A DNA stretch of 64,000 nucleotides from Rhizobium sp. 16-488-2b (GCF_017741815.1 NZ_JAGHMF010000012.1:186001-250000), one strand, 5' to 3'. Counted from the stretch's first letter, positions 8,554-18,562 are shown. Made by a program: numbers and translations. Notes: a model not told the origin generated them from the letters alone.

Positions 8554-10155
8554 ATGGAAGGTGTCAAGCCGACAGACAATACAGGAATCTGGCAGGGTAT
8601 CAGTTCGGCGCTCGGCCACTTGCCGCATGTCGACTGGCGTGTGGCACTTCTCGCGGTTTTCATCCCATTCTTGCTGATCTATGCCCGCAACGATATCCGA
8701 GTGCGGCGCCTGCGGATCATCTCGGACTTCATTGCTTCCTACCCGACCACGCGTGATGCGAAATCGGCAAGAGGCGAAAACAACGACACGAAGTCGGGAA
8801 GCAATCCGTCTCTGGAGTTCGTCACCTCCAAATACCTCTCAGATCTGCGCGAACCCACCGACCAACCGATCCGCCTTGGCTCGTCGGAGTTGATCAAGGA
8901 GATCGAGCAACGCATCCGCTCGTCCCGCATCATTGGCAATCTCGGTGACCTGAGGCTCTTTCTTTCATCGCTGGGCTTCGTGGTCATCTGCTATTTTGGG
9001 TTCAGCGCGCTGCTCAAGGCGCTGAGTACGGGGTTACAGGTGGCGGGCGTCGATGGCATCCCGATCTGCGGGGCGCCCGCCGAGTGCTGCCCGCCTGGGA
9101 GCTTTCGCAGCCAAATCGAAATCATTGCGGCACTGGCGTTTGTCGGCGCCTTCATTGCGGCCGTAAGGCAGTTCATCCGCAGCCTCGCGGTATTCGATCT
9201 CTCTGCTTACACCATCATATGGCAGACGGCGGAAATCTTCGCGTCGGTGGCCATTGTGATATTCCTCTATGTTGCCTTTACAGACCCGACGCGGCTCCTC
9301 ACAAACCCGCTCGGTTCACCACCTCGGATGGTCGACTGCACTCACATCCACTGGATGTGGCTAGTCCTCGCTCCCTTGCTCGGGCTCGCCCCGCAAAGCG
9401 CCACGAAGTTTCTCTTCCTCAAGCTGCAATCGCTTGTATCGTGGGTAAAGATGGACGACGACCGCTTCTATGACGTAACGCGCATCACTCCGCTCGACGT
9501 TATCGATGGCATCGACTATCCGACCCGCTTCCGGTTGGGCGAATGTGGCATTTACGATGTACAGAACCTGGCGACCTACAACCCCATCCAACTGCACATA
9601 GAATCTCCCTACGGCATCTACCAGACCATCGACTGGATCGCGCAGGCACAGCTGTGCAACATCCTAGGCATCGAAAAATACCTCGTGCTGAAGCAGATGA
9701 ACGTACGCACCATTTTCGATCTTGAAAGAGCGCTGGACTACAAGACGTCCGAAACCGGCCAGCGCATAACTGACGGCCCCGACGAATTCGACAAGATTTA
9801 CGCCGGCATACTATTTGCCGCGACGGAGAACATCCGGATGATTGCAAAGACCGCAGGCGTCAAGGCATTCATCATTCGCAACGAGCCGGGCGACATAGCA
9901 GCAATTCCGCAGGCGGCAATGCCTCCCATTGAGGCCGCGACCATCGACGAATACTGTGAATGGGCCTGTCGCACCATCACCGCAAATCCGGCCAGAACCA
10001 AGGCCTGCGTCGAGCATCTTATGGGCTGGATTGCCGATGACCTCCATGTGCGTCGCCTGAGACGCATATGGCAGGAGATGTCCGACGACCTCGGCGAACG
10101 ATCGAAGCGGCTGGACAACCTGCCGGATCGGCCTCCGACCGCTACCCAGAAGTGA
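8554..10155 (+). CDS. Unrecognised five-helix membrane protein with HhH-like cytoplasmic part
   Basis: 533 residues; the start at 8554 has GGGGAGG five bases upstream. I do not recognise a named family. Visible features are a membrane helix at about residues 30-44, a polar stretch to about 130, then four helices at about 135-157, 188-206, 222-242 and 265-285, and a roughly 240-residue soluble C-terminus. A Cys-rich loop (CGAPAECCP) lies between helices 2 and 3. Two segments in the C-terminal part, DVIDGIDYPTRFRLGECGI and LGIEKYLVLKQMNVRTIFDL, read like helix-hairpin-helix units. Base composition is slightly lower in GC than the neighbours. It is monocistronic and flanked by unrelated genes. 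No function is assigned. Confidence 0.7.
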   Translation: MEGVKPTDNTGIWQGISSALGHLPHVDWRVALLAVFIPFLLIYARNDIRVRRLRIISDFIASYPTTRDAKSARGENNDTKSGSNPSLEFVTSKYLSDLREPTDQPIRLGSSELIKEIEQRIRSSRIIGNLGDLRLFLSSLGFVVICYFGFSALLKALSTGLQVAGVDGIPICGAPAECCPPGSFRSQIEIIAALAFVGAFIAAVRQFIRSLAVFDLSAYTIIWQTAEIFASVAIVIFLYVAFTDPTRLLTNPLGSPPRMVDCTHIHWMWLVLAPLLGLAPQSATKFLFLKLQSLVSWVKMDDDRFYDVTRITPLDVIDGIDYPTRFRLGECGIYDVQNLATYNPIQLHIESPYGIYQTIDWIAQAQLCNILGIEKYLVLKQMNVRTIFDLERALDYKTSETGQRITDGPDEFDKIYAGILFAATENIRMIAKTAGVKAFIIRNEPGDIAAIPQAAMPPIEAATIDEYCEWACRTITANPARTKACVEHLMGWIADDLHVRRLRRIWQEMSDDLGERSKRLDNLPDRPPTATQK

Positions 10156-10189
10156 ACTGAACGATTTCGTTGCATCGCTTTGTTCACTT
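10150..10189 (+). terminator. Possible weak stem-loop after the membrane protein gene
   Basis: AAGTGAAC (10150-10157) and GTTCACTT (10182-10189) form a perfect 8-bp inverted repeat with a 24-nt loop around the stop codon of the upstream gene. It could be a weak terminator; the long loop makes this uncertain. Confidence 0.35.
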
Positions 10190-10246
10190 TGTCTCAACGT
10201 GGTATTCGTTCACGCTGGCCCGTTTGAACCCGGAAAGCGCAACCTC

Positions 10247-10933
10247 ATGACACTCGTCCTGCATCAGCATCCGCTTGCCTCCTTCTGCCACAAGGTGCTG
10301 ATCGCGCTCTACGAAAGCGGCACGCCGTTCGAGCGCGTGATGGTCAATCTCGGCGACGAAGCCTCGCGCACGGCCTTTCTGGCGCTCTCGCCGCTCGGCA
10401 AGATGCCGGCGCTCGAGGATCAAAGCCGCGGGCGCACCGTTTTCGAGACCTCCATCATCATCGAATATATCGACCGCCATCATCCCGGCAGCGCGCGACT
10501 GATCCCAGAGGATTTCGACGCAGCACTTGATGTGCGTCTATGGGACCGCTTCTTCGACCTCTATATCCAGGACCCCCTGCAGCAGATCGTCAGCGAGCGG
10601 ATGCGCTCCGATGGCAGCGAGGCCAGAGCAGAAGAAGCCCGGCAGGCGCTGAGGCGCGCCTATGCGGTGATCGAGGGCAAGCTTGCGGCCGACGGCTGGA
10701 TTACCGGAGAGAACTTCACCATGGCCGATTGCGCCGCCGCACCCGGCCTGTTCTATGCCGAGACGCTGGTGCCTTACGACAGCGACTTGCCCAAGCTCGC
10801 GGCCTATCACGCGCGCCTGATGGAGCGCCCGTCGGTGGCCAGGGTGCTTGAGGAGGCCATGCCCTATTTCAAGTATTATCCCTACAAGGAGAACCTGCCC
10901 GCCCGCTTCAAGCCGAGCGACGCTGAGGCCTGA
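10247..10933 (+). CDS. Glutathione S-transferase family protein
   Basis: 228 residues from the ATG at 10247; the frame opens at 10199, but the thioredoxin-like first strand begins with TLVLHQHPLASFCHKV. The N-terminal domain contains LGKMPALED and the glutathione-contact FETSIIIEYIDRHHP (Glu-Ser pair). The C-terminal domain is all-helical, with ITGENFTMADCAAAPGLFYA. It is cytoplasmic; the substrate is unknown and detoxification or stress defence is typical. It is convergent with ssuB with only 17 bases between stops. Confidence 0.88.
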   Translation: MTLVLHQHPLASFCHKVLIALYESGTPFERVMVNLGDEASRTAFLALSPLGKMPALEDQSRGRTVFETSIIIEYIDRHHPGSARLIPEDFDAALDVRLWDRFFDLYIQDPLQQIVSERMRSDGSEARAEEARQALRRAYAVIEGKLAADGWITGENFTMADCAAAPGLFYAETLVPYDSDLPKLAAYHARLMERPSVARVLEEAMPYFKYYPYKENLPARFKPSDAEA

Positions 10934-10950
10934 AACGCACCCGTCACCGA

Positions 10951-11769
10951 TCAGTGACCGCCATCCGTTCCAAGAATGGCCGACAATAGCCGCCCCTCCA
11001 GTTCCGCCAGATCGGCGTTGCCGTGACGGCGCGGATGCGGATAGGGAATGGCGAGGTCGAGCGACACCCTGCCCTCGTCGAGCACGATCACCCGGTCCGC
11101 CAGATGCACGGCCTCGCTGACGTCATGTGTAACAAGCACGGCGGTAAAGCCGAGTTCGCGCCAGACCCGCGCCAAGAGCTCCTGCATGCTGATCCGGGTC
11201 AGCGCATCGAGCGCGCCGAGCGGCTCGTCCAGCGCCAGAACACCGGGACGGCTCACCAGCGCACGGGCAAGCGCCACGCGCTGCCGCTGTCCACCCGAAA
11301 GCCGCGCCGGCCACTCGCCGGCCTTTTCCGCAAGCTGCACTTCCGAAAGCACGGCCTCGACCTCCCGCGCCGCCACCCACCGGTCGACCTTGTCGCCGAG
11401 CCCGACCGCGACGTTATCGGCAACATCAAGCCATGGCAGCAGCCTCGGCTCCTGGAAGACGATACGCGCATTGGCCTCGCCGCCATCAGGCGTATCGAAG
11501 GTCAGCTCTCCCGACGTTGGCTCGTCCAGGCCCATGAGAGTGCGCAGAAGCGTGCTCTTGCCGCAGCCGCTCTTGCCGATCACGGCGACGAACTGCCCAG
11601 CCGGAATGTGCAGGTTGATCCCCCGCAGCACCCTGTTGGCGCCAAAGCTCTTCTCCAGCCCTTTCAGGGTGATCGCGGCGGCACCGCTGCGCGCGGGCCT
11701 ATGCGCGTCGATTGTGTACTCCGACGCATCGGCAGCGCCCTGGAAGCGCTCATGTGCGATGAGGGTCAT
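10951..11769 (-). CDS. ssuB: Aliphatic sulfonate ABC transporter, ATPase SsuB
   Basis: 272 residues from the ATG at 11769 (GGAGAGG upstream); the frame extends further up into the ssuC region but without similarity. Walker [12 protein letters not shown], the signature [15 protein letters not shown] and Walker [15 protein letters not shown] are intact. It energises uptake of alkanesulfonates together with SsuC and SsuA. It is the last gene of the ssuADCB set, about 10 bases after ssuC. Such operons are normally induced by sulfate starvation. Confidence 0.9.
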   Translation of the reverse strand: MTLIAHERFQGAADASEYTIDAHRPARSGAAAITLKGLEKSFGANRVLRGINLHIPAGQFVAVIGKSGCGKSTLLRTLMGLDEPTSGELTFDTPDGGEANARIVFQEPRLLPWLDVADNVAVGLGDKVDRWVAAREVEAVLSEVQLAEKAGEWPARLSGGQRQRVALARALVSRPGVLALDEPLGALDALTRISMQELLARVWRELGFTAVLVTHDVSEAVHLADRVIVLDEGRVSLDLAIPYPHPRRHGNADLAELEGRLLSAILGTDGGH

Positions 11770-11779
11770 GGCCTCTCTC

Positions 11780-12628
11780 CTACTTCTGATAGACAGGGTT
11801 CCACCTGAGCGCCCGGCGCTCGAGCGAACGGGCCACGACATCGGCGAACTTGCCGAGAAGCGCGTAGATGACGAGCGCCAGCACGACGACATCGGTCATC
11901 ATGAACTCGCGCGCATTATTGGCCATGTGGCCGATCCCCGACGACGCGGCGATCGATTCCGAGACGATCAGCGTCAGCCACATGATGCCAAGCGCATAGC
12001 GCAGCCCGACGAAGATCGAGGGAAGCGCGCCGGGAAAGACCACCTTGCGAAAGAGCGTCCAGTTGCTCATCCCATAGACCCGGCCCATTTCGATCAGATC
12101 GCGATCGACATTGCGCACGCCGTGATAGCTGTTGAGGTAGACGGGAAACAGCACGCCGAGCGAGGTCAGGAACAGTTTCGATTCCTCGCCGATCCCGAAC
12201 CACAGGATGACAAGCGGGATCATCGCAAGATGCGGAATGGTGCGCAGCATCTGCAGCGTCGTATCGGTCAGCTGTTCGGAAAGCTTCGAGACGCCATTGG
12301 CGATCCCGAGCAGAAAGCCGATCGCCCCGCCAACGACGAGGCCGGCGAAGGCGCGGCCGGCGCTGACGAGAATATCATGCGGCAACTGCCCTGACAGCGT
12401 CGTCGACCAGAAGGCCACGGCGACATCCGCCGGCGACGGCATGATGCGCGACGAGATCCAGCCTAAAGAACAGCCAAGCTGCCATGCCGCGATGATGGCA
12501 AGCGGCACCAGATAGGGCAGCAACCGCTCGCGCCCCGGCATCGGCAGCCGGAAACCTTGTTTCGGTGCCGTCCTGCCCGCTGTCCGCTCCGTCAGCGCGC
12601 GGCCGATCGGCGTATCGAATGTCGACAT
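11780..12628 (-). CDS. ssuC: Aliphatic sulfonate ABC transporter, permease SsuC
   Basis: 282 residues, inner membrane. A cytoplasmic N-terminus precedes about six helices, with the segment [18 protein letters not shown] (EAA-like loop contacting SsuB) in the second half. It falls in the SsuC/TauC/NrtB permease group, and the adjacent ssuD and ssuA support sulfonate rather than taurine or nitrate. About 100 bases separate it from ssuD. Confidence 0.9.
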   Translation of the reverse strand: MSTFDTPIGRALTERTAGRTAPKQGFRLPMPGRERLLPYLVPLAIIAAWQLGCSLGWISSRIMPSPADVAVAFWSTTLSGQLPHDILVSAGRAFAGLVVGGAIGFLLGIANGVSKLSEQLTDTTLQMLRTIPHLAMIPLVILWFGIGEESKLFLTSLGVLFPVYLNSYHGVRNVDRDLIEMGRVYGMSNWTLFRKVVFPGALPSIFVGLRYALGIMWLTLIVSESIAASSGIGHMANNAREFMMTDVVVLALVIYALLGKFADVVARSLERRALRWNPVYQK

Positions 12629-12730
12629 GGAGTTCTTCCTCGCCTCTGTGTCGCCACGGCCTCAAGCCCGCTGGCAGACATGCGTCCATTGAAGCGCTGC
12701 TCGCGCACAGCCAGCAGCGCATCCGTTCGA

Positions 12731-13906
12731 TCAGGATCCGGAGACCACCTTGAGATTGCCGCCATGGCTACCGCCGCCGAAGACCTGGCGCTTGCCGAAG
12801 TCGCTGTCGAAGCCGTGGCGCTGCTCCTTGCGGGTGATGCCGAGTTCCGGGAACAGCAGTTCGGCGACGCGATAGGCTTCTTCCAGATGCGGGTAGCCGG
12901 AGCCGATCACCGTATCGATGCCGACATCCTGGTATTCGCGCAGCCGCGCCGCCACCGTCTTCGGCGAGCCGACCAGAGCCGTGCCAGCACCGGCGCGCAC
13001 CAGCCCGACGCCCGCCCAGAGATTGGGCGACACTTCAAGCTTGTCGCGGCGGCCGCCATGCAGCGCCGCCATGCGTTTCTGGCCGACGGAATCGGACTCG
13101 TTGACGAAGCGCTGCTGCGCCTCCTGGATCGTCTCGTCGTCAAGCTTGGAGATCAGCCGGTCGGCCGCGGCCCAGGCCTCCTCGTCGGTCTCGCGCACGA
13201 TGAAATGCAGGCGGATGCCGAAGCTGACCTCCCGGCCCTTCTCTGCTGCCGCGGCGCGCACCTTCTGAACCTTCTCGGCCACCTGCGCCGGCGGCTCGCC
13301 CCATGTCAGGTACTTGTCGACGCGCCCGACCGAGAAATCGATACCGGCATCCGAGGAGCCGCCGAAATAGAGCGGCGGACGCGGGTTCTGCACGGAGGGG
13401 AAACCGAGGCGCGCATTGGTCGCCTTGATATACTTGCCGTCATAGCTGGCGACACCCTTCTCCAGCAGCTCCTCGAAAACCGTGAAGAACTCGTCGGCAT
13501 GAGCGTAGCGCTCGTCATGCGCCAGCGTGATGCCGTCGCCGGCAAGCTCGCCCGGACTGCCGCCAACGACGATATTGAGCAGCAGACGCCCGTTCGAGAT
13601 GCGGTCGAGCGTCGTCGTCAACCGCGCGTAATAGGCGGGCGACGCCGTGCCGGGGCGGATGGCGACAAGGAACTGCAGCTTCTCCGTCTTGGTCGCAAGT
13701 GCCGCCGCCGTCACGAAGGATTCCTCGCAGGACACCCCGGTGGGAAGAAGCACGCCGGAATAGCCGAGACGGTCGGCCGCCTGCGCAATCTGCGTGAGAT
13801 AGTCGAATTCCGGCGCGCGGTTCAGATCGTTGGAGCCGAGATAGGCGCCGTCGCCCGATGTCGGGATGAACCAGAGAAAATTGATGGGATCGTGCTTGTT
13901 GCTCAT
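12731..13906 (-). CDS. ssuD: FMNH2-dependent alkanesulfonate monooxygenase SsuD
   Basis: 391 residues, matching the usual length (about 380-390). It is a bacterial luciferase-like flavin monooxygenase that releases sulfite from C2-C10 alkanesulfonates. The N-terminus [17 protein letters not shown] and the later [20 protein letters not shown] region are typical of SsuD. It needs reduced FMN from a partner reductase (SsuE), and no such gene is in this window. It lies between ssuA and ssuC in the same orientation. Confidence 0.93.
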   Translation of the reverse strand: MSNKHDPINFLWFIPTSGDGAYLGSNDLNRAPEFDYLTQIAQAADRLGYSGVLLPTGVSCEESFVTAAALATKTEKLQFLVAIRPGTASPAYYARLTTTLDRISNGRLLLNIVVGGSPGELAGDGITLAHDERYAHADEFFTVFEELLEKGVASYDGKYIKATNARLGFPSVQNPRPPLYFGGSSDAGIDFSVGRVDKYLTWGEPPAQVAEKVQKVRAAAAEKGREVSFGIRLHFIVRETDEEAWAAADRLISKLDDETIQEAQQRFVNESDSVGQKRMAALHGGRRDKLEVSPNLWAGVGLVRAGAGTALVGSPKTVAARLREYQDVGIDTVIGSGYPHLEEAYRVAELLFPELGITRKEQRHGFDSDFGKRQVFGGGSHGGNLKVVSGS

Positions 13907-13933
13907 GGAAATGATCCTTGTATGGAAGACGGC

Positions 13934-14896
13934 TTAGCTGGCGGGATGCCAGATGGCATTGCTGACGGTGAGCTGCTTCGGCACGATGCCGAGATTGTAG
14001 AACTCGTCGGCCAACGCCTGCTGGTATGCGGCCGCATCGTCGCTGATGGTCGACACGCCGCCGAGATCGGCGCCCGCCCGCGTCAGCGTCACGCGGGTGA
14101 TATCGACGGGAACGCCGGTGATCTCGGAAAGCTCCTTGATCGTGTCGTCGAGCTTGCCCTGCGCGGACCGGCCGACCTTGGCGAGTTCATCGATCACATC
14201 GCTGACGACCTGGCCGTTCGCATCTGTGAAGCCGGCATTGGCGAGGAAGTAGCTGTAGGACGGCACGATCCCCTCGGCGGTGGACAGGATACGCGTCTGC
14301 GGATCGGCCTCGACAATGGCGAGATAGGGATCCCAGATCGACCATGCATCGATGCTGCCGTTCTTGAAGGCGGCCGCAGCGTCCGGCGGCGACAAATCGA
14401 TCGGCTCTACATCGTCGATCTTGAGGCCGGCCTTGCGCAGGATCTTGACGGTCACGTTTTGGGCGCTCGATCCGCGCTTGAAGGCGACCTTCTTGCCCTT
14501 GAGGTCTTCGACCGTCTTGATATCGGAATCCTTGCGAACAACGATCGCCGAGCCGGCGGCGCTGCCGCGATAGGTGCCGACATAATAGAGCTGGCCGCCC
14601 GCGGCCTGCGCAAACAGCGGCGGCACATCGCCCGTTGCCCCGAAATCAAGCGCGCCGGCTCCCAGCGCCTCAAGCAGCGGCGGCCCCGAGGTGAATTCGG
14701 ACCAGCTGACGGTGATGCCCTTGTCGGCAAGCCGTTTCTCCAGCGCCCCTCTGCGCTTGGCGAGCGCCAGCACGCCGTTCTTCTGCCAGCCGATGCGAAA
14801 CTCGGTGGCGGCGGCGCGCGCCGGCCGGATGGCGGGCATTACGGCGGTAGCGGCCACGGCGCCGAAAAGCCCCAGTGTCTGTCGACGAGAAATCAT
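13934..14896 (-). CDS. ssuA: Aliphatic sulfonate-binding periplasmic protein SsuA
   Basis: 320 residues with an N-terminal signal (MISRRQTLGLFGAV, a twin-arginine-like start) ending near PARAAA. The mature protein begins EFRIGWQKNGVLALAKRRG, characteristic of the sulfonate/nitrate/taurine binding family. It delivers sulfonates to SsuC/SsuB. AGGGGAC upstream supports the start. It is the first gene of the ssuADCB operon; the promoter lies in the 14897-15157 gap. Confidence 0.92.
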   Translation of the reverse strand: MISRRQTLGLFGAVAATAVMPAIRPARAAATEFRIGWQKNGVLALAKRRGALEKRLADKGITVSWSEFTSGPPLLEALGAGALDFGATGDVPPLFAQAAGGQLYYVGTYRGSAAGSAIVVRKDSDIKTVEDLKGKKVAFKRGSSAQNVTVKILRKAGLKIDDVEPIDLSPPDAAAAFKNGSIDAWSIWDPYLAIVEADPQTRILSTAEGIVPSYSYFLANAGFTDANGQVVSDVIDELAKVGRSAQGKLDDTIKELSEITGVPVDITRVTLTRAGADLGGVSTISDDAAAYQQALADEFYNLGIVPKQLTVSNAIWHPAS

Positions 14897-15157
14897 AGCT
14901 GTCCCCTTTCGATCAGCGTGTTTCGGGTTCGATCTCCGAAGCCGCTGTGTTTGCGATGGGGAAATTCTGCTGAAATCTATAAATTAGATCGACAATTATG
15001 TTTGTGATTTTCGGCCCGCTCGAAATTATCCTGACCCGTTTTTGGGCGTTGAACGGAAATTTGTTCCAACAGCGAACGCCTCGCATCATCTCGGCGGCTT
15101 TTCGCCCCGCCCTATTTGGGCTACTCCTCAAGCACGCATTCATGAAAGGATAGGTAC

Positions 15158-16027
15158 ATGGCAAAAGTCGCATTCATCGGTCTCGGCGTCATGGGTTTTC
15201 CCATGGCAGGTCATCTGAAGGTGAAAGGCGGCCATGATGTCACGGTCTATAACCGCACCGCCGCCAAGGCGGCCGCATGGGCCGAGAAATTCGGCGGCAA
15301 GTCGGCCCCGACGCCGGCAGAAGCGGCACGCGACGCCGATTTCGTCTTCACCTGCGTCGGCAATGACGACGATCTCCGCTCGGTGACTTCAGGCAAGGAC
15401 GGCGTTCTGCAGACGATGAAGGCAGGGGCGATCCTGATCGACAACACCACCGCCAGCGCCGATGTCGCCCGCGAACTCTACGCCGCCGCCAAGGAAAAGG
15501 GCGTGGGCTTCATCGACGCTCCTGTATCGGGCGGCCAGGCCGGCGCCGAGAATGGCGTGCTGACGGTCATGTGCGGTGCCGAGGACGCCGTCTATGAGAA
15601 GGCCAAGCCCGTGATCGACGCATTCGCCCGCATGGTCGGGCTGATGGGCGCTCCGGGTGCCGGCCAGCTTACGAAAATGATCAACCAGATCTGCATCGCC
15701 GGCATTGTCCAGGGTCTCGCCGAAGGCATCCATTTCGGCAAGCGCGCAGGTCTCGATGTCGAGAAAGTCGTCGACGTCATCTCCAAGGGTGCCGCCGGCT
15801 CCTGGCAGATGGAAAACCGCCACAAGACGATGAACGAGGGCAAATACGACTTCGGCTTCGCCATCGACTGGATGCGCAAGGATCTCGGCATCGTGCTCGA
15901 CGAAGCCCGCCACAACGGCGCCAAGCTGCCCCTCACCGCGCTCGTCGACCAATTCTACGGCGACGTCCAGGCCATGGGCGGCAATCGTTGGGACACGTCC
16001 TCGCTGCTCGCGCGCCTCGAAAAATGA
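15158..16027 (+). CDS. 3-hydroxyisobutyrate dehydrogenase-family oxidoreductase
   Basis: 289 residues. The Rossmann motif VAFIGLGVMGFPMAGHL is at the N-terminus, DAPVSGGQAGAENG forms the substrate loop, and GAGQLTKMINQ carries the catalytic lysine. The family (3-hydroxyisobutyrate dehydrogenase, tartronate semialdehyde reductase, 6-phosphogluconate dehydrogenase-like) reduces or oxidises beta-hydroxyacids with NAD(P); the exact substrate is open. Its stop overlaps the start of the AlkD-like gene. Confidence 0.88.
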   Translation: MAKVAFIGLGVMGFPMAGHLKVKGGHDVTVYNRTAAKAAAWAEKFGGKSAPTPAEAARDADFVFTCVGNDDDLRSVTSGKDGVLQTMKAGAILIDNTTASADVARELYAAAKEKGVGFIDAPVSGGQAGAENGVLTVMCGAEDAVYEKAKPVIDAFARMVGLMGAPGAGQLTKMINQICIAGIVQGLAEGIHFGKRAGLDVEKVVDVISKGAAGSWQMENRHKTMNEGKYDFGFAIDWMRKDLGIVLDEARHNGAKLPLTALVDQFYGDVQAMGGNRWDTSSLLARLEK

Positions 16028-16725
16028 TCGGCCCCTCCTCCAGCGCAGCGGAATTGATCGCGCATCTGCGCACGTTGCGCTCGGAGGAAACGATATCAGG
16101 AATGCGCCGTTTCGGCATCGTGACCGATACGGCGCTCGGTATCTCCAACCCGGCCATGCAGGCGATCGCCCGCACGGTGAAGAAAGACCACGCGCGGGCG
16201 TTGGCACTGTGGCAAAGCGATATCAGGGAAGCGCGCCTGCTCGCGCTTTACACGGCCGACCCGAAGCAGCTGACGGATAGCCAGGCCCGAAAATGGGCCG
16301 GTGACTTCCACTCCTGGGAGATTGTCGATACCGCAGCCGACCTCTTTATCAAGGCAAGGCTGCTCTCGCTAATCCCGGATATGGCCGCGGATGATCGCGA
16401 ATTCGTCCGCCGTACCGCCTTTGCGATGATCGCCAGCGCCGCCGTTCACATGAAGACGGAGCCGGACGAGACGCTGATCGGCTTCCTGCCGCTCATCGAA
16501 CGCCACGCCAACGATCCGCGCAACTTCGTGCGCAAGGCCGTCAACTGGGCGCTCCGCAACATCGGCAAGCGCAACCAGCATTGCCACGCCCTTGCGTTGA
16601 CGCTGGCGGAACGGCTGGCTGCCGACGCGGACAAGACCGCCCGATGGATCGGCAAGGATGCGGCAAGGGAACTGACGAGCGAGAAAATTCTCGCCCGCGT
16701 TCAAAAGAAGGGCTCAGTCCTCTAG
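16024..16725 (+). CDS. DNA alkylation repair protein, AlkD-like
   Basis: 233 residues from the ATG at 16024, in ATGA overlap with the upstream dehydrogenase. All-helical HEAT-like protein with EETISGMRRFGI near the start and VRKAVNWALRNIGKRN near the C-terminus, a pattern of the AlkC/AlkD DNA glycosylase family that removes N3/N7-alkylated purines. The pairing with a dehydrogenase is probably only transcriptional. Confidence 0.82.
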   Translation: MIGPSSSAAELIAHLRTLRSEETISGMRRFGIVTDTALGISNPAMQAIARTVKKDHARALALWQSDIREARLLALYTADPKQLTDSQARKWAGDFHSWEIVDTAADLFIKARLLSLIPDMAADDREFVRRTAFAMIASAAVHMKTEPDETLIGFLPLIERHANDPRNFVRKAVNWALRNIGKRNQHCHALALTLAERLAADADKTARWIGKDAARELTSEKILARVQKKGSVL

Positions 16726-16733
16726 GGCTGAAC

Positions 16734-17222
16734 TCAGTCCTCGTTGGACTTCGAGTTGTCGAGGATCATGTAGTCGAGCGGCAGCTGCGTCGAATACTTG
16801 ATCTGTTCCATCGCAAAAGCCGAGGAGACGTCACGGATTTCGATCTTGGCAATCATCCGCTTGTAGAAGGCATCATAGGCCGCGATATCCGGCACGACGA
16901 CGCGCAGCAGGTAATCCACGTCGCCGCTCATGCGATAGAATTCGACGACTTCAGGGAAGTCCGCCACCACTTCCGAAAACCGCCGCAGCCATTCGATGGA
17001 ATGCGTGGCGGTGCGGATGGAGACGAAAACCGTGACCTTGGTGTTGACCTTCTCGGGATCGAGAATGGCCACACGGCGCTTGATGACGCCGTCTTCTTCC
17101 ATTTTCTGGATACGACGCCAGCAAGGGGTCGTGGAAAGGCCGACCTTCTTTGCGAGATCGGCAACCGCCAATGTGGAATCTTCCTGCAAAAGACGCAGAA
17201 TCTTGCGGTCTAGACGGTCCAT
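16734..17222 (-). CDS. Lrp/AsnC family transcriptional regulator
   Basis: 162 residues. An N-terminal winged helix (about residues 3-55; LAVADLAKKVGLSTTPCWRR) precedes a C-terminal RAM/AsnC ligand-binding domain with the GDVDYLLRVVVPDI core. Such proteins form octamers and sense amino acids. No target operon is obvious, as it is flanked by repair genes. It ends eight bases from the convergent AlkD-like gene. Confidence 0.92.
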   Translation of the reverse strand: MDRLDRKILRLLQEDSTLAVADLAKKVGLSTTPCWRRIQKMEEDGVIKRRVAILDPEKVNTKVTVFVSIRTATHSIEWLRRFSEVVADFPEVVEFYRMSGDVDYLLRVVVPDIAAYDAFYKRMIAKIEIRDVSSAFAMEQIKYSTQLPLDYMILDNSKSNED

Positions 17223-17288
17223 TTACCCCACCCCTACGAATTATTTTCTATGTATAGCGTGATTCCGGCCAGTTGAAAGAAATTTGTT

Positions 17289-17924
17289 TCAGTTCACAAG
17301 CATTGTGATGCGCGCCCGCAAGGCCGGCAGCAATTCCTCTTCGAACCATGGATTGCGCCGGATCCAGCCCGTGTTGCGCCAGCTCGGATGCGGCAGCGGT
17401 AGAATGGCCGGTGCGCGATTGGCAAACAGGATCTCCCGCCATGCCCGTACTGTCTCGGTCACGCTGCCGCGCCGCTCGCTCCCCAAATGCCAAGCCTGCG
17501 CATATTGCCCGATGACGAGCACCAGTTCGATCTGCGGCATGGCCGCGATCACGGGCAGCCGCCAACGAGGCGCGCATTCACGCCGGGGTGGCAGGTCGCT
17601 GCCCTTGGCCTCGTAACCCGGAAAGCAGAAGCCCATCGGCACGATGGCGAAACGATCGCGATCGTAGAAGGTGTCGCGATCGACCTGCAGCCATTCGCGC
17701 AGCCGGTCGCCCGATGCATCGTTGAAGGGAATGCCGCTCTCATGCACTTTCAGCCCCGGCGCCTGCCCCGCGATCAGTATCCTCGCCTTGGTCGAAATGA
17801 CAGCCACCGGCCGTGGCTCATGCGGCAGCCGATGATCAGGCCCGCGCAGCGGCGCGTCGCGACAGATCCGACAGTCCGTGATCGCCTCGCGCATTTCCTC
17901 CAGCCCATCAGGCGCGCCTACCAT
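17289..17924 (-). CDS. Uracil-DNA glycosylase superfamily protein
   Basis: 211 residues. Motif A-like LIAGQAPGLKVHESGIPF follows an N-terminal region with paired Cys (DCRICRDAP), and LPLPHPSWRNTGW near the C-terminus carries the His-Pro-Ser motif of the superfamily. It resembles the UDG-like proteins common in alphaproteobacteria. Only two N-terminal cysteines are visible, so a family 4 Fe-S cluster is not assured. It overlaps the nuclease gene upstream by seven bases. Confidence 0.8.
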   Translation of the reverse strand: MVGAPDGLEEMREAITDCRICRDAPLRGPDHRLPHEPRPVAVISTKARILIAGQAPGLKVHESGIPFNDASGDRLREWLQVDRDTFYDRDRFAIVPMGFCFPGYEAKGSDLPPRRECAPRWRLPVIAAMPQIELVLVIGQYAQAWHLGSERRGSVTETVRAWREILFANRAPAILPLPHPSWRNTGWIRRNPWFEEELLPALRARITMLVN

Positions 17925-18457
17925 CCGAAAAACCCTCTGACGCCGCCCGAACGTTCGGTATCCTGCCTGTGATCGCGGAAGTCACGCGGCCTCTCAAAAG
18001 CGCCGGCCCAGAGACCGGCCTTCTCAGATCGCGCCTCAGCCTCCTCGTCACCATAGGCGCCATAGGAAACCGCCATGCCCCGCCGTACCATCACGGCATT
18101 GAGATCGGCTCCACCCGCATGGCACACGACAAGCAGCCGCTGAAAGCGATCCCTCTCGGTTCCCACGCAGCGCGCATCATCGCCGGCAACAAGGCTCTGC
18201 AGCAAGCGCTTGGCTTCCTGCCCGCACGCCCATCGCGCCCCACCACGCTCGCAGGTCTGGGCAAGTTCGGGCGCATCGATACCTTTCAGCCGCATCCTCT
18301 CCTCGCCGATCGCAAGGCTGTCTCCATCAGCCGCGTGGAAACGGCCGGAATGGGAAATCTCGGCGACATCATTCAGCTTGGCCGCGATCAGCCAGATGAA
18401 CGCGAGCAGCGCAAAGGCCGTCACACCGTCACGAACGGTTCTGAAACCCCGCGTCAC
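17918..18457 (-). CDS. Thermonuclease (SNase-like) family protein
   Basis: 179 residues, with a GTG start at 18457 supported by AAGGAGG. An N-terminal hydrophobic segment (about residues 13-26) suggests membrane anchoring or secretion. The SNase-like domain shows GDSLAIGEERMRLKGIDAPE (the strand with the catalytic Arg and Asp) and later Cys-rich positions. The predicted activity is phosphodiesterase on nucleic acids in the envelope. It overlaps the UDG-like gene. Confidence 0.85.
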   Translation of the reverse strand: MTRGFRTVRDGVTAFALLAFIWLIAAKLNDVAEISHSGRFHAADGDSLAIGEERMRLKGIDAPELAQTCERGGARWACGQEAKRLLQSLVAGDDARCVGTERDRFQRLLVVCHAGGADLNAVMVRRGMAVSYGAYGDEEAEARSEKAGLWAGAFERPRDFRDHRQDTERSGGVRGFFGW

Positions 18458-18562
18458 GGTTTCGCCTCCTTCAAAAACAAACCCTTGGGAAAATTGGCAA
18501 ACAACTTCTTAATATTTGAGCCCTAATGTTCACGTACCCGCAGATCAAGCGTCACGTGTATA

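Noticed and set aside
12557..15007. 816-residue open frame antisense to the ssu genes
   Set aside because: A shadow of strongly GC-biased third codon positions in ssuC, ssuD and ssuA, which all have clear motifs and ribosome sites.
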